This document shows positions 1 to 7,667 of a stretch of 57,917 nt of DNA, piece after piece. The translations under genes and the position numbers were made by a program. Origin of the DNA: Bacteroidota bacterium (GTDB lineage Bacteria; Bacteroidota; Bacteroidia; B-17B0; Aurantibacillaceae); contig JANYGK010000038.1 in NCBI GenBank assembly GCA_025362395.1, positions 1-57,917 of the forward strand, in the 5' to 3' direction. Every line of letters begins with the position of its first letter. Position 1 is the first letter of the stretch. A model generated the notes under the pieces. It ran no database searches. It was given only the letters and a program-made list of their open reading frames with translations, and was not told where the DNA came from.

Positions 1-139
1 TAAACTGTATTTCCTTCAATATATAGTTTAACATGTTTATGTAATATATATTAAGGTGTCAATTTTATCCTGATTTAGGGGCGAATCGTAAACTTAATGT
101 AAAAAAATAAAAATAGAATTATCTATTCGTTAAAAAATC

Positions 140-154
140 ATAACTAACAGTTAT
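140..154 (-). terminator. Weak hairpin downstream of the ligase gene
   Basis: Positions 1-170 contain no gene. A 6-bp inverted repeat (ATAACT at 140-145, AGTTAT at 149-154) with a run of A at 132-137 would read on the minus strand as a hairpin followed by T residues, as expected for the end of the ligase transcript. The stem is short and AT-rich, so this is only a suggestion. Confidence 0.3.
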
Positions 155-170
155 AAAAAAATTTAAGAAA

Positions 171-1769
171 CTATAGATTAGCGTGTAATAAGTTTAAGAG
201 GTCTTGCTTTGTATTTGCTTCTGATAACGGTTTATCTTTCCGCCAACGGGAAATGCGCGGAAACCTCAACGCAATGCCACTTTTATGACGGGGCGATTCA
301 TTAATGCCTTCAAAGGCAATTTCAAAAACCCAATGCGGCGTTACGCTTCTAACAGGCCCGAATTTTTCGATGGTGTTTTTTTTGACCCATGCATCCACTT
401 CAAAAATTTCTTTATCGGTGAGGCCGCTGTACGCTTTTGTAAAAGGAACTAATACATCACCGTCCCAAACGGCAAAGGTATAGTCCGTAAATAAATTGGC
501 ACGCCGGCCATGCCCGCTCTGTGCATAAATTAAAACGGCATCAATACTATAGGGATCTACTTTCCACTTCCACCATTTACCGCGCTTACGTCCTGTTTCG
601 TAATTACTGTCTTTTCGCTTCAGCATTAAGCCCTCGCAGCCTACTGATTTGGCCTCAGTACGTAAAACGTTTAAGTTTTTCCACGCATCGCAACTTAATA
701 CCGGTGCTAATATTAAAGAAGAATTAAATGCTTTTGAATGAGTTACGATATCCTCTAACAGTCTGCGCCTTTCTTCTAAAGGAAGATCCCGTAAATCTTT
801 ACCGTCCTTTTCCAACAGATCATAACACACCATTTTTAAGGGAATGTCTTGTAGTATTTTTTTTGTTAATGCTTTCCGCGTGGTGCGTTTCTGCATTTGG
901 TTAAACGACTTTATCTCTCCTTCTACAATGGGCAGTATCTCGCCGTCAATAACTGTTCCGTCGGGTAGTAACTCTATCAACTCTTCAAACTCCGGAAACT
1001 TATCCGTTAACAATTCTTCTCCCCTGCTCCACACAAACACCTGCTTATTTCGCACAATAATTTGCCCGCGAATGCCGTCGTATTTACGTTCTATTTGCCA
1101 GTCATTAATGTTACCCAGGTCCTGTAAATCAAAATCCAATGCATAAGCCAAACAAAACGGATAGGGTCGTGAAGTAGAATCGGAAAATTCATCTTCTTTT
1201 AAAAGATCGGTCAATAACGTATTGGTCGGTTTCCAATTACCGATAAAACGGTGCGCAATTACTTTTTCATCAATATCATAAGCCCTCGCCAAAGCCTTAA
1301 ATACCAATAGTTTTGAGACACCGACACGAAACGCCCCGGTAATTAATTTATTAAAAATATATAATTCACGCGGCGATAATTTTTTCCAGTATACTAAAAC
1401 AACTTCTTTTTTTTCTTCATCACTTAATTTAGAAAAGCCTTCGAACTCCCGCATCAATTCATCCAGGGAGACTTCGGATACATTTTCTGATTTAGAGTTA
1501 ATCAATAACGTAATGGTTTCTGCCAAATCGCCTACAACACTGTATGAATCATCGAATAACCATTCGGAAACATTAGCTAAAGCGGCAGACCATAATTTTA
1601 AATCACTTGTTTTTATAGGGCGTTTAGGCCTGTTACCAACAAGCAAGGCAATAGTCCAAATAGAATCTTCCGGTTTCGTATGTAAAAAATAATTGGTAAG
1701 CGCTTCTACCTTCGGTATTGTTTTTGTAGTAGCGTCTAATTCATAATATAAATCGGTAAATGCTTTCAT
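171..1769 (-). CDS. ATP-dependent DNA ligase of the ligase-associated repair module
   Basis: A 532-residue ATP-dependent DNA ligase that seals nicks by a ligase-adenylate intermediate. The N-terminal ~200 residues match the DNA-binding domain of this class. The adenylation motif ERKYDGIRGQ places the reactive lysine at residue 229, followed by VIDGEIL and, further on, GCEGLMLKRKDSNYETGRK with KWWKWK (nucleotidyltransferase motifs IV-V). The C-terminal half is an OB-fold (SGHGRRANLFTDYTFAVWDG). Its ATG overlaps the stop of the upstream exonuclease by four bases, so the two are translationally coupled. In bacteria this ligase type (LigB-like) usually travels with that exonuclease, an Lhr-like helicase and the PdeM phosphoesterase; the latter two are not in this window. 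It is distinct from the essential NAD-dependent LigA. Confidence 0.93.
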   Translation of the reverse strand: MKAFTDLYYELDATTKTIPKVEALTNYFLHTKPEDSIWTIALLVGNRPKRPIKTSDLKLWSAALANVSEWLFDDSYSVVGDLAETITLLINSKSENVSEVSLDELMREFEGFSKLSDEEKKEVVLVYWKKLSPRELYIFNKLITGAFRVGVSKLLVFKALARAYDIDEKVIAHRFIGNWKPTNTLLTDLLKEDEFSDSTSRPYPFCLAYALDFDLQDLGNINDWQIERKYDGIRGQIIVRNKQVFVWSRGEELLTDKFPEFEELIELLPDGTVIDGEILPIVEGEIKSFNQMQKRTTRKALTKKILQDIPLKMVCYDLLEKDGKDLRDLPLEERRRLLEDIVTHSKAFNSSLILAPVLSCDAWKNLNVLRTEAKSVGCEGLMLKRKDSNYETGRKRGKWWKWKVDPYSIDAVLIYAQSGHGRRANLFTDYTFAVWDGDVLVPFTKAYSGLTDKEIFEVDAWVKKNTIEKFGPVRSVTPHWVFEIAFEGINESPRHKSGIALRFPRISRWRKDKPLSEANTKQDLLNLLHANL

Positions 1770-2791
1770 GCCGATGCTTCCTCCTCCCGCGTGGTCTCTA
1801 CATCTTGCTGTTCAAGCGTTTCACCTTCAAACAAAGTATCAACTGCGACAGCATTTAAGCCGTAATGTTCGGTTAACCATTTTGCATAAATAGATTTATA
1901 ACCGTGTGTTACATAAATATTTTCTGCACCTGTTGCCAATACTGCTTCATTCAACCCGTTCCAGTCTGCATGATCGCTCATCACAAAACCCATGTCTGCA
2001 TTTCTTCTGCGCCTTGCGCCGCGTAATTGCATCCACCCGCTGCATACGCCTAACTCGTAAGGTTCGAATTGCCGCAACCATGGAGAGCCGATAGCGGAGG
2101 GCGGCGCCACTACAATAACCGGTTCATTCAGTGTCTTTTTTATTCCTGCGGCATAACGGATATAGCGTTCGTTATTTAAACCTAATGCTTGGTTTGTATT
2201 ATAAATAGCGCCATGTAAAATAACAGGCAGGTTAAGCTCATGAATGGAGTTGAGAATGCGTTGTGCTTTTCCTAATGAATAGCCAATCACAACCGAAGAC
2301 TTACCGGCAATTTGATTTTTTAAACACCAGTTTTTAAGGTCTGTATTTAATGTATCGGCCTCAGGGAAATTATAAATAGGTAAACCAAAAGTAGATTCTG
2401 TAATAAAATGATGGCAGGGTACAGGTTCAAAAGGAGTGGTTATTCCATCTGACATTACTTTATAATCGCCTGATGCTACCCATACTTCTCCTTGATATTC
2501 TAAGCGCACCTGCGCTGAGCCTACAATGTGGCCTGCGGGATGCAAGCTGATTTTTACGCCGTTAATTGTAATGGCTTCATTATAATCGAGCGTTTCTAAA
2601 TTAATATCTTCCCCTAAGCGGTATTTTAAAATGTTTTTTGAATCGTGGTGCGCCAAATAAGATTTGCTTCCCCAACGCGCATGGTCGGAATGCGCGTGCG
2701 TTATAATGGCTTTGTCAACAGGTTTCCAGGGATCAATATAAATCCCCGCTTGTTCACAATAAATACCGTCTTTGCTAAATTGAAGGAGCAT
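1766..2791 (-). CDS. Ligase-associated DNA exonuclease (metallo-beta-lactamase / beta-CASP-like)
   Basis: A 341-residue metallo-beta-lactamase-fold nuclease related to mRNA 3'-end processing factors, annotated in relatives as the ligase-associated DNA damage response exonuclease. The metal motif THAHSDHARWG (H32, H34, D36, H37 from the chosen start) is intact and further histidines lie in HPAGHIVGSAQV and MSDHADW. The reading frame opens at 2836, but the family begins with a form of MLLQFSKDGIY, which starts at 2791 and follows a GGAG-like sequence, so I use that start. It overlaps the ligase start by four bases (ATGA). Together they probably trim and seal DNA ends in a repair pathway; this role follows from family context, not from anything unique here. 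Confidence 0.88.
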   Translation of the reverse strand: MLLQFSKDGIYCEQAGIYIDPWKPVDKAIITHAHSDHARWGSKSYLAHHDSKNILKYRLGEDINLETLDYNEAITINGVKISLHPAGHIVGSAQVRLEYQGEVWVASGDYKVMSDGITTPFEPVPCHHFITESTFGLPIYNFPEADTLNTDLKNWCLKNQIAGKSSVVIGYSLGKAQRILNSIHELNLPVILHGAIYNTNQALGLNNERYIRYAAGIKKTLNEPVIVVAPPSAIGSPWLRQFEPYELGVCSGWMQLRGARRRRNADMGFVMSDHADWNGLNEAVLATGAENIYVTHGYKSIYAKWLTEHYGLNAVAVDTLFEGETLEQQDVETTREEEASA

Positions 2792-2865
2792 TTTTTCGTT
2801 GTATGATAACTGTAGTATAATACAATTTGATGCCAAATTTGTTTACGCAGAAAAGGAAATCTGAA

Positions 2866-4086
2866 CTACAAACTAAGATTTTTTAATGTCATCCAGGCCA
2901 TTAAGCCGGTAGAAAATTCCAAGGCTTTTTCATCAATGTTAAAGGTAGATGTATGAACGCCTGAAGTAATGTTTAATGATTTATTTCCTGTGCCTAACCT
3001 GTAAAAACAACTTGGAACTTGTTGGGTTACGTAAGCAAAATCTTCCGCGGTCATCCGCAAAGGGAGCTCTTCTACGTTTTCAGCTCCTATATACTCTATA
3101 GCACTTTGTTTACAACGCTCCGTAACGTGTTCGTCATTTATTAAAAACGGATAGCCGTTAATAATATTTATGTCGGCTACCGTATTATATTTTTTACAAA
3201 CGTCTCTAATAATTTGTGTGATCTTTTGCTTGACTTCTGCGCGCCAACCTTCCAACATAGTACGGAATGTGCCTGCCATATAAACAGTTTCAGGAATAAC
3301 GTTAGTAGCGCCTTTGGCTTCTAGTTTTCCGAAGGCAATAACAGTCGGGATATTATTTTTTGTATTTCTTGCTACACCTTCCTCATCAATTATAAAGGGA
3401 AATTGTTTTTCTATTTCCGTAATAATGTGCGCGGCTGCTATTAAGGGGTTGTTATATTCGCCTGCCATGGCCGCGTGGCCGCCTTTACCGGTGATGGTTA
3501 TATGCAGTTCATCGGTGCTTGCCATATACATGCCTTTTCTAAATCCCACTTTGCCGGTTTCCATGCTCGGGAATACATGCTGTGCCAAGGCTATGTCTAC
3601 TTTAGGGTTTTGCAATATGCCTTCGGCTATCATTAAAGATGAACCTCCCGGTAACACTTCTTCGCCGGGCTGAAACATTATTTTTACGGTACCTTCAAAC
3701 GTATCTTTTAAGTCGTTTAAAATAATAGCGGTTCCCAACACAGATGCCGTGTGTACATCATGCCCGCAGGCATGCATCACACCAACGTTCTGTGACCTGT
3801 AACTTACTTCATTTTTTTCTTCAATAGGTAAGGCATCCAGGTCAGCCCGCAATAAAATAGTTTTAGCATTTGGATTTTTTCCTTTGATCACAGCAACAAT
3901 TCCTGTCTTTACTATTCCTTTTGTATATTCAATGTGGTGCTTATCTAAAACAGAACATACAAAGGCCGACGTGCCATATTCTTCAAAGGAAAGCTCGGGA
4001 TGTTGATGTATATGGCGACGAATAGAAATAACCTCTTCTGAAATTTTAGCAGAATGCGATTTAATATAATTAATAGTTTGTTGCAT
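2866..4086 (-). CDS. M20D-family amidohydrolase (IAA-amino acid / hippurate hydrolase type)
   Basis: A 406-residue zinc amidohydrolase that cleaves N-acyl or amide bonds of amino-acid conjugates. Metal ligands are visible in MHACGHDVHTAS (C107, H109 and nearby) and the catalytic pair in QPGEEVLPGG (E142-E143); a lid/dimerisation domain is suggested by ITGKGGHAAMAG and the later HTSTFNIDE. Length is typical for the family. Its ATG begins directly after the stop of the upstream DUF4296 lipoprotein gene, indicating co-transcription. The substrate cannot be told from sequence: relatives include hippurate hydrolase and N-acetyl-diaminopimelate deacetylase. No signal peptide is seen, so it is likely cytoplasmic. 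Confidence 0.9.
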   Translation of the reverse strand: MQQTINYIKSHSAKISEEVISIRRHIHQHPELSFEEYGTSAFVCSVLDKHHIEYTKGIVKTGIVAVIKGKNPNAKTILLRADLDALPIEEKNEVSYRSQNVGVMHACGHDVHTASVLGTAIILNDLKDTFEGTVKIMFQPGEEVLPGGSSLMIAEGILQNPKVDIALAQHVFPSMETGKVGFRKGMYMASTDELHITITGKGGHAAMAGEYNNPLIAAAHIITEIEKQFPFIIDEEGVARNTKNNIPTVIAFGKLEAKGATNVIPETVYMAGTFRTMLEGWRAEVKQKITQIIRDVCKKYNTVADINIINGYPFLINDEHVTERCKQSAIEYIGAENVEELPLRMTAEDFAYVTQQVPSCFYRLGTGNKSLNITSGVHTSTFNIDEKALEFSTGLMAWMTLKNLSL

Positions 4087-4584
4087 CTAATTAGTAAACC
4101 CGTAAAAAGGCTTTAAATTGTAGCCAAGTAATTTAGTTGAATTTTTAATAGAATCAATTTTAGATACTGTATAATAAAAATTCAGGTCCTGAAATTTGTA
4201 CTTATCTATTTCGGCTCTGTTAGTGTTGCCAAGGGTGCCAAAAACCTGTATGCGGCTTAAATTATCGAGTAACCTGCTATAGATCTCTTTTAATTTAAGA
4301 GGATGTTGCGAATAATAGACCACTGTCGTATCAAATTGAGCTTTTGTAATACCGTTATCTTGAAAGGGATTAAATATATAAGCAGAATCGTATTTTTCGC
4401 CGGTAACATTTTTCACATTAACCCCTGCTGCGCCTTCACCTAAATACGAATCGGTTAATACTTTTAAAAACACATCTTCACTTAATATGTAAGCGGGAGG
4501 TGTGTCGTTTTCATCTGCCTTTGGCCTGCACGAAGCATTTAAAAATGCAATACTTAAAATTATAATAACGGGCCGAAAATACAT
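4087..4584 (-). CDS. DUF4296 lipoprotein
   Basis: A 165-residue predicted lipoprotein of a family (DUF4296) that is widespread in Bacteroidota and of unknown function. The N-terminus is hydrophobic (VIIILSIAFLNASC) with a cysteine at residue 19 in a loose lipobox. The body contains the pattern of the family: an acidic start (LSEDVFLKVLTDSYLGEGA) and a later helix with YYSQHPLKLKEIYSRLLDNL. It is the first gene of a two-gene unit with the amidohydrolase, the genes abutting without a gap, and it starts 18 bases beyond the end of the MerR gene on the same strand. A role in the envelope is likely; nothing more specific can be read. Confidence 0.78.
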   Translation of the reverse strand: MYFRPVIIILSIAFLNASCRPKADENDTPPAYILSEDVFLKVLTDSYLGEGAAGVNVKNVTGEKYDSAYIFNPFQDNGITKAQFDTTVVYYSQHPLKLKEIYSRLLDNLSRIQVFGTLGNTNRAEIDKYKFQDLNFYYTVSKIDSIKNSTKLLGYNLKPFYGFTN

Positions 4585-4602
4585 TCAGCAAATGTATAAA
4601 AA

Positions 4603-5484
4603 CTACAGCATGTTTTTAAACTGTTCGTGCGATTCGAACAAAATAACATTTTTTGGGAGCGTTAATACTTCACTGCTTTCAAAGAAAAGGCGGCCTGATA
4701 CTAATATTTTACAATGATTAAACGTGGAAGATAGCTTTGTAATATAGTTCTCAAGCGAAACATCCTCTATAGGAGTTGTGAACGTCGTAACTATGACATC
4801 GGGTGTTATATTTTCAGATATGTTCTTTAAATCGCACAATGGCACAGATTGCCCTAAATACAAGCATTTGTGTCCGCGCGCCTTTATAAGATATTTGCAA
4901 TATAACAACCCCATTTCATGCAGTTCCTTATTAGGAAGATATAATACAAATGTGAGAGCGTTTTGGGCGGGTTCGGAACAAAAGGAATCAATACCTACAA
5001 TGATTTTTTGCTTTATAAGCTGCGAAATAAAATGCTCCTGAGCACAGTTTACGATACCTATCTGCCACATGCTGCCTACGTGGCGCATAAACGGAAAGAT
5101 GATCCGCTCCATTGTATTTTCAAAACCAAAATGGGTAATGCAATTACAAATGGTGCCTTCAAATTTTTGCTCATCCATCTCCATCATACATAACACAAGG
5201 TTATCAATCTGGTCAGATTCTTTAACAAATTTATTTAAAATTGTTTGTGCATGTTTTATAAGCTCATCATCTAAAAAGGTAGCTATTTTAGATATTTTAT
5301 AGCCGTTGTTATTTAGGAGGGAAATATTTAAGATCCGTTTTAGATCGTCGGACGTATAGCATCTAATGTTTGTACAGGAGCGTTCAGGTTTTAAAATGCC
5401 GTATCTAAGCTCCCAAATACGTAAGGTATGGGCTTTAATTCCTGAAAGCCTTTCAAGATCTTTTATGGCGTATTGGGTTGGCAC
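4603..5484 (-). CDS. MerR-family regulator with CarH/LitR-type cobalamin-binding domain
   Basis: A 293-residue two-part regulator. Residues 1-75 form a MerR winged helix (YAIKDLERLSGIKAHTLRIWELRYG, of which the helix-turn-helix and the arginine-rich wing are clear). The C-terminal part carries the helical-bundle signature W-x9-EH (W140, E150, H151), which in CarH caps the upper face of adenosylcobalamin, and the base-off cobalamin motif ExHxxG (E187, H189, G192), where the histidine is the lower cobalt ligand. Both signatures are complete, so B12 binding and light-dependent DNA release are plausible. CarH-type proteins usually repress carotenoid or photolyase genes; none is adjacent here. Candidate operator repeats lie just upstream. 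The role of the domain is family knowledge; light response is inference. Confidence 0.88.
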   Translation of the reverse strand: MPTQYAIKDLERLSGIKAHTLRIWELRYGILKPERSCTNIRCYTSDDLKRILNISLLNNNGYKISKIATFLDDELIKHAQTILNKFVKESDQIDNLVLCMMEMDEQKFEGTICNCITHFGFENTMERIIFPFMRHVGSMWQIGIVNCAQEHFISQLIKQKIIVGIDSFCSEPAQNALTFVLYLPNKELHEMGLLYCKYLIKARGHKCLYLGQSVPLCDLKNISENITPDVIVTTFTTPIEDVSLENYITKLSSTFNHCKILVSGRLFFESSEVLTLPKNVILFESHEQFKNML

Positions 5485-5502
5485 TTGGGCAAATTTACAA
5501 AG

Positions 5503-5549
5503 TAAACATTGAATATTTAAAAATGTTTATTCTTAATTAGTTAATGTTT
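5503..5549. promoter_or_regulatory. Candidate operator: inverted plus direct TAAACATT repeats
   Basis: TAAACATT at 5503-5510 is followed, after 11 bases, by its exact reverse complement AATGTTTA at 5522-5529, and AATGTTT recurs at 5543-5549, about two helical turns further. The repeats lie between the divergent MerR gene and the YdcF-like gene, where autoregulation by the MerR protein would act. The repeats are seen in the sequence; assignment to this regulator is inference from position. Confidence 0.45.
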
Positions 5550-5584
5550 TAACCAAATTACTGAATCAATCGAGGCAATAGTAT

Positions 5585-5592
5585 TATATTTG
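5585..5592 (+). promoter_or_regulatory. Candidate -7 element (TATATTTG)
   Basis: TATATTTG matches the Bacteroidota -7 consensus TAnnTTTG and lies 8 bases before the ATG of the YdcF-like gene, which would give an almost leaderless transcript. No convincing -33 TTG is present at the usual distance, so confidence is modest. Confidence 0.35.
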
Positions 5593-5599
5593 AAAATAC

Positions 5600-6259
5600 A
5601 TGAACTATACAAGGCTCAGCTATTTTTTAACTATAATGATGTTAAGCATATTGCTTACAGGTTGCTTCCTGCTGAGGCCTTTGCCCGGGAAGCTGTATAA
5701 ACGCGCTTTAGCAAATAAACCTTATGATGTAATAATAGTGCCCGGTGTTCCTTTTAACGGTAAAAAATGGGATTTTAAAATGAAGGGCAGGGTTTTATGG
5801 GCCGATTACCTTATTAAGAACGGCATTGCCAACAATGTTATTTTTTCGGGTGGTGCAGTATATACACCTTATGTAGAAGCAAAAGTTATGGCGCTATATG
5901 CCCAAGCCTTGGGTACACCTCAGCAACACATCTTTATTGAGGATACCGCGCAGCACAGTACTGAAAATGTTTATTACTCATACATGCTTGCAAAAAAATT
6001 AGGTTTTACAAAAATTGCTTTGGCTACCGATCCCTTCCAGTCAAACCTGTTACGAAAATTCACTAAAACACGTTTCAAGCTTCACATTACGCATATTCCT
6101 TTTTTAATAAAGATCCTTAAAAAAATTGATAATGTGTACCCTGTAATTAATACGGATTCTGCGAAAGTAAACAATTTCAGATCTATTAAAGAAACTCAAA
6201 CCAAACGTTACAGAAGAAGAGGAACAAGCGGTAAAAACATTGTATTTGAACCTGAATAA
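5600..6259 (+). CDS. YdcF/SanA-like (DUF218) lipoprotein
   Basis: A 219-residue protein of the DUF218/YdcF family, a Rossmann-like fold found in envelope proteins such as SanA and YdcF. An N-terminal signal ends in the lipobox LLTGC (cysteine at residue 22), so it is probably anchored in a membrane. The conserved core is visible: DVIIVPGVPF, GRVLWADYLIKNGIANNVIFSG, the acidic STEN(V)YYS segment and a final IALATDPFQS strand. Family members are linked to envelope barrier function, and biochemical activity is poorly known. It is divergently transcribed from the CarH-like MerR gene and shares a short intergenic region with it, so it may be a target of that regulator. Confidence 0.82.
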   Translation: MNYTRLSYFLTIMMLSILLTGCFLLRPLPGKLYKRALANKPYDVIIVPGVPFNGKKWDFKMKGRVLWADYLIKNGIANNVIFSGGAVYTPYVEAKVMALYAQALGTPQQHIFIEDTAQHSTENVYYSYMLAKKLGFTKIALATDPFQSNLLRKFTKTRFKLHITHIPFLIKILKKIDNVYPVINTDSAKVNNFRSIKETQTKRYRRRGTSGKNIVFEPE

Positions 6260-6309
6260 TATTTTAGAGATAGTTAAAAATAATTATCTTTAATTAACTT
6301 ATCTGAATT

Positions 6310-6666
6310 ATGAGAAACCTATTTATTACCATCGCACTTACTTCTATCGGTTTAGCGGCTTGCAAAAAGGACCGTACCTGCTCCTGCACGCTTACCAAAA
6401 CAGGCACTTCCACTACTACGGCCGCTCTTACCTTTTCGGTGCCCTTACTCGGCAATGTCCCTATTATTGATACCTCTTTTTCAACGCCCATAAATGAAAT
6501 TCAAGTCTATGATAAAACTATTAATGATGTGAACAAACGCACCGCTAAACAAAATTGCGTAAGCTACCACGAGCCTTACAACGAGAATGTGGTAAATGTT
6601 GCTCCGCCCTTAATGCTTACAACCAACAGTAAAGGCGAAAAGGTTTATAAATGTGAACTAAAGTAA
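6310..6666 (+). CDS. Small cysteine-containing lipoprotein, unknown function
   Basis: A 118-residue predicted lipoprotein. The signal MRNLFITIALTSIGLAAC fits a lipobox (GLAAC) with the lipidated cysteine at residue 18, followed by KKDRTCSCTL, which adds two more cysteines, then a Thr/Ser-rich stretch and two further cysteines near the C-terminus (NCVSYH, YKCELK). The spacing would allow disulphides outside the cytoplasm. I do not recognise the family. It follows the YdcF-like gene by 50 bases on the same strand and may be co-transcribed. Confidence 0.7.
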   Translation: MRNLFITIALTSIGLAACKKDRTCSCTLTKTGTSTTTAALTFSVPLLGNVPIIDTSFSTPINEIQVYDKTINDVNKRTAKQNCVSYHEPYNENVVNVAPPLMLTTNSKGEKVYKCELK

Positions 6667-6745
6667 TTAAGCCTATCTATTTTTAGCCTTGCAAAGTTTA
6701 ATATCATGAATTTCATTCGTATTAATTTCTTAAAAAATTTCCGGT

Positions 6746-7618
6746 ATGTTCTTTAATTTCAAGAAAAATTATTTCCTGTTTTTTGTTTTTTTATGTATTG
6801 GTATAGTATTTATAACCTTAAGCACTACCTTAATAATTCGGGTAAACAGCATAAGGCAAACAGTAGAAGATCATGTGGGAACTATCGGAATTTTATCGAG
6901 GTTTGAAGCGGAAACTTTTTTAATTCTCAGTAATATTGAAAAATCGGATGACTCAAAATTAAGCGAGGACATTAATCAATTAATCTCTTTCCCTGATGTG
7001 CCTTTAGGTATGATTGATTTCTCTAACTTAAAAAGTGTTTTAAAAACAAAAGGCAGAGTCATTGATAAAAAAGGTTTAGCGGACGCTCTCTCATTACTTA
7101 AGAAAAATTGCCAGTACGCTATTGGTGAAAACCGCCAGCAGCTTCGTTTAAATTCAGAGAAGCTGCTAAATTATTGGAATTATACACATATCCTTTTAAC
7201 GCTTGCAAGTATTGCTTTTTTAATATTACCATTTATTGCTTATAAAATTACTAAAACAAGAGATAAGCTTGTAAGGCTGCAGAAAAAAAATCACTTATTA
7301 TTTGATAATTCAATTAACATTATTATTTCGTGCAACGACAAAAATGAAATTATTGAATTTAATACGGCCGCTCAACAAGCATTTGGATATAGTTTTTCAG
7401 AGATCCGAAATAAACCGACCAGCGTTTTATACGCTAACCCTCATGAGCTTGAAAGGGTAAATAATACCATTCGTAATAGAGATTCTTTTACAGGCGAGGT
7501 TTTAAACGTAACAAAAAACGGGAACACTTTCTCCACTTTTTTATTTGCTAATGTTATTAAAGATGAAAAAGGAGTTGTGATCGCTTCGGTTGGTATATCC
7601 AGAAATATAAAATCATAA
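6746..7618 (+). CDS. Membrane-anchored PAS-domain protein without output domain
   Basis: A 290-residue protein with a histidine-kinase-like front end and no kinase. A transmembrane helix (about residues 10-31), a periplasmic segment of roughly 115 residues and a second helix (about 148-168) are followed by a PAS domain (about 176-290) recognisable from NSINIIISCNDKNEIIEFN, GYSFSEI and the terminal ASVGISRNIK. Such a layout normally continues into a HisKA/HATPase or GGDEF domain; here the frame stops and the next gene lies on the other strand. It may be a stand-alone sensor acting on a partner or the remnant of a longer kinase. Confidence 0.72.
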   Translation: MFFNFKKNYFLFFVFLCIGIVFITLSTTLIIRVNSIRQTVEDHVGTIGILSRFEAETFLILSNIEKSDDSKLSEDINQLISFPDVPLGMIDFSNLKSVLKTKGRVIDKKGLADALSLLKKNCQYAIGENRQQLRLNSEKLLNYWNYTHILLTLASIAFLILPFIAYKITKTRDKLVRLQKKNHLLFDNSINIIISCNDKNEIIEFNTAAQQAFGYSFSEIRNKPTSVLYANPHELERVNNTIRNRDSFTGEVLNVTKNGNTFSTFLFANVIKDEKGVVIASVGISRNIKS

Positions 7619-7667
7619 CAGCGGGGAAGTATAGTTTTATTTAAGCTTTTTTAAACAGTATCGAATC

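Noticed and set aside
3314-3673. 119-residue frame antisense to the M20 amidohydrolase
   Set aside because: Shadow of a conserved gene; no family features.
4603-5484. Mercury or heavy-metal resistance regulator (MerR sense)
   Set aside because: The metal-binding cysteines of MerR are absent and the C-terminal region is cobalamin-binding; no metal resistance genes nearby.
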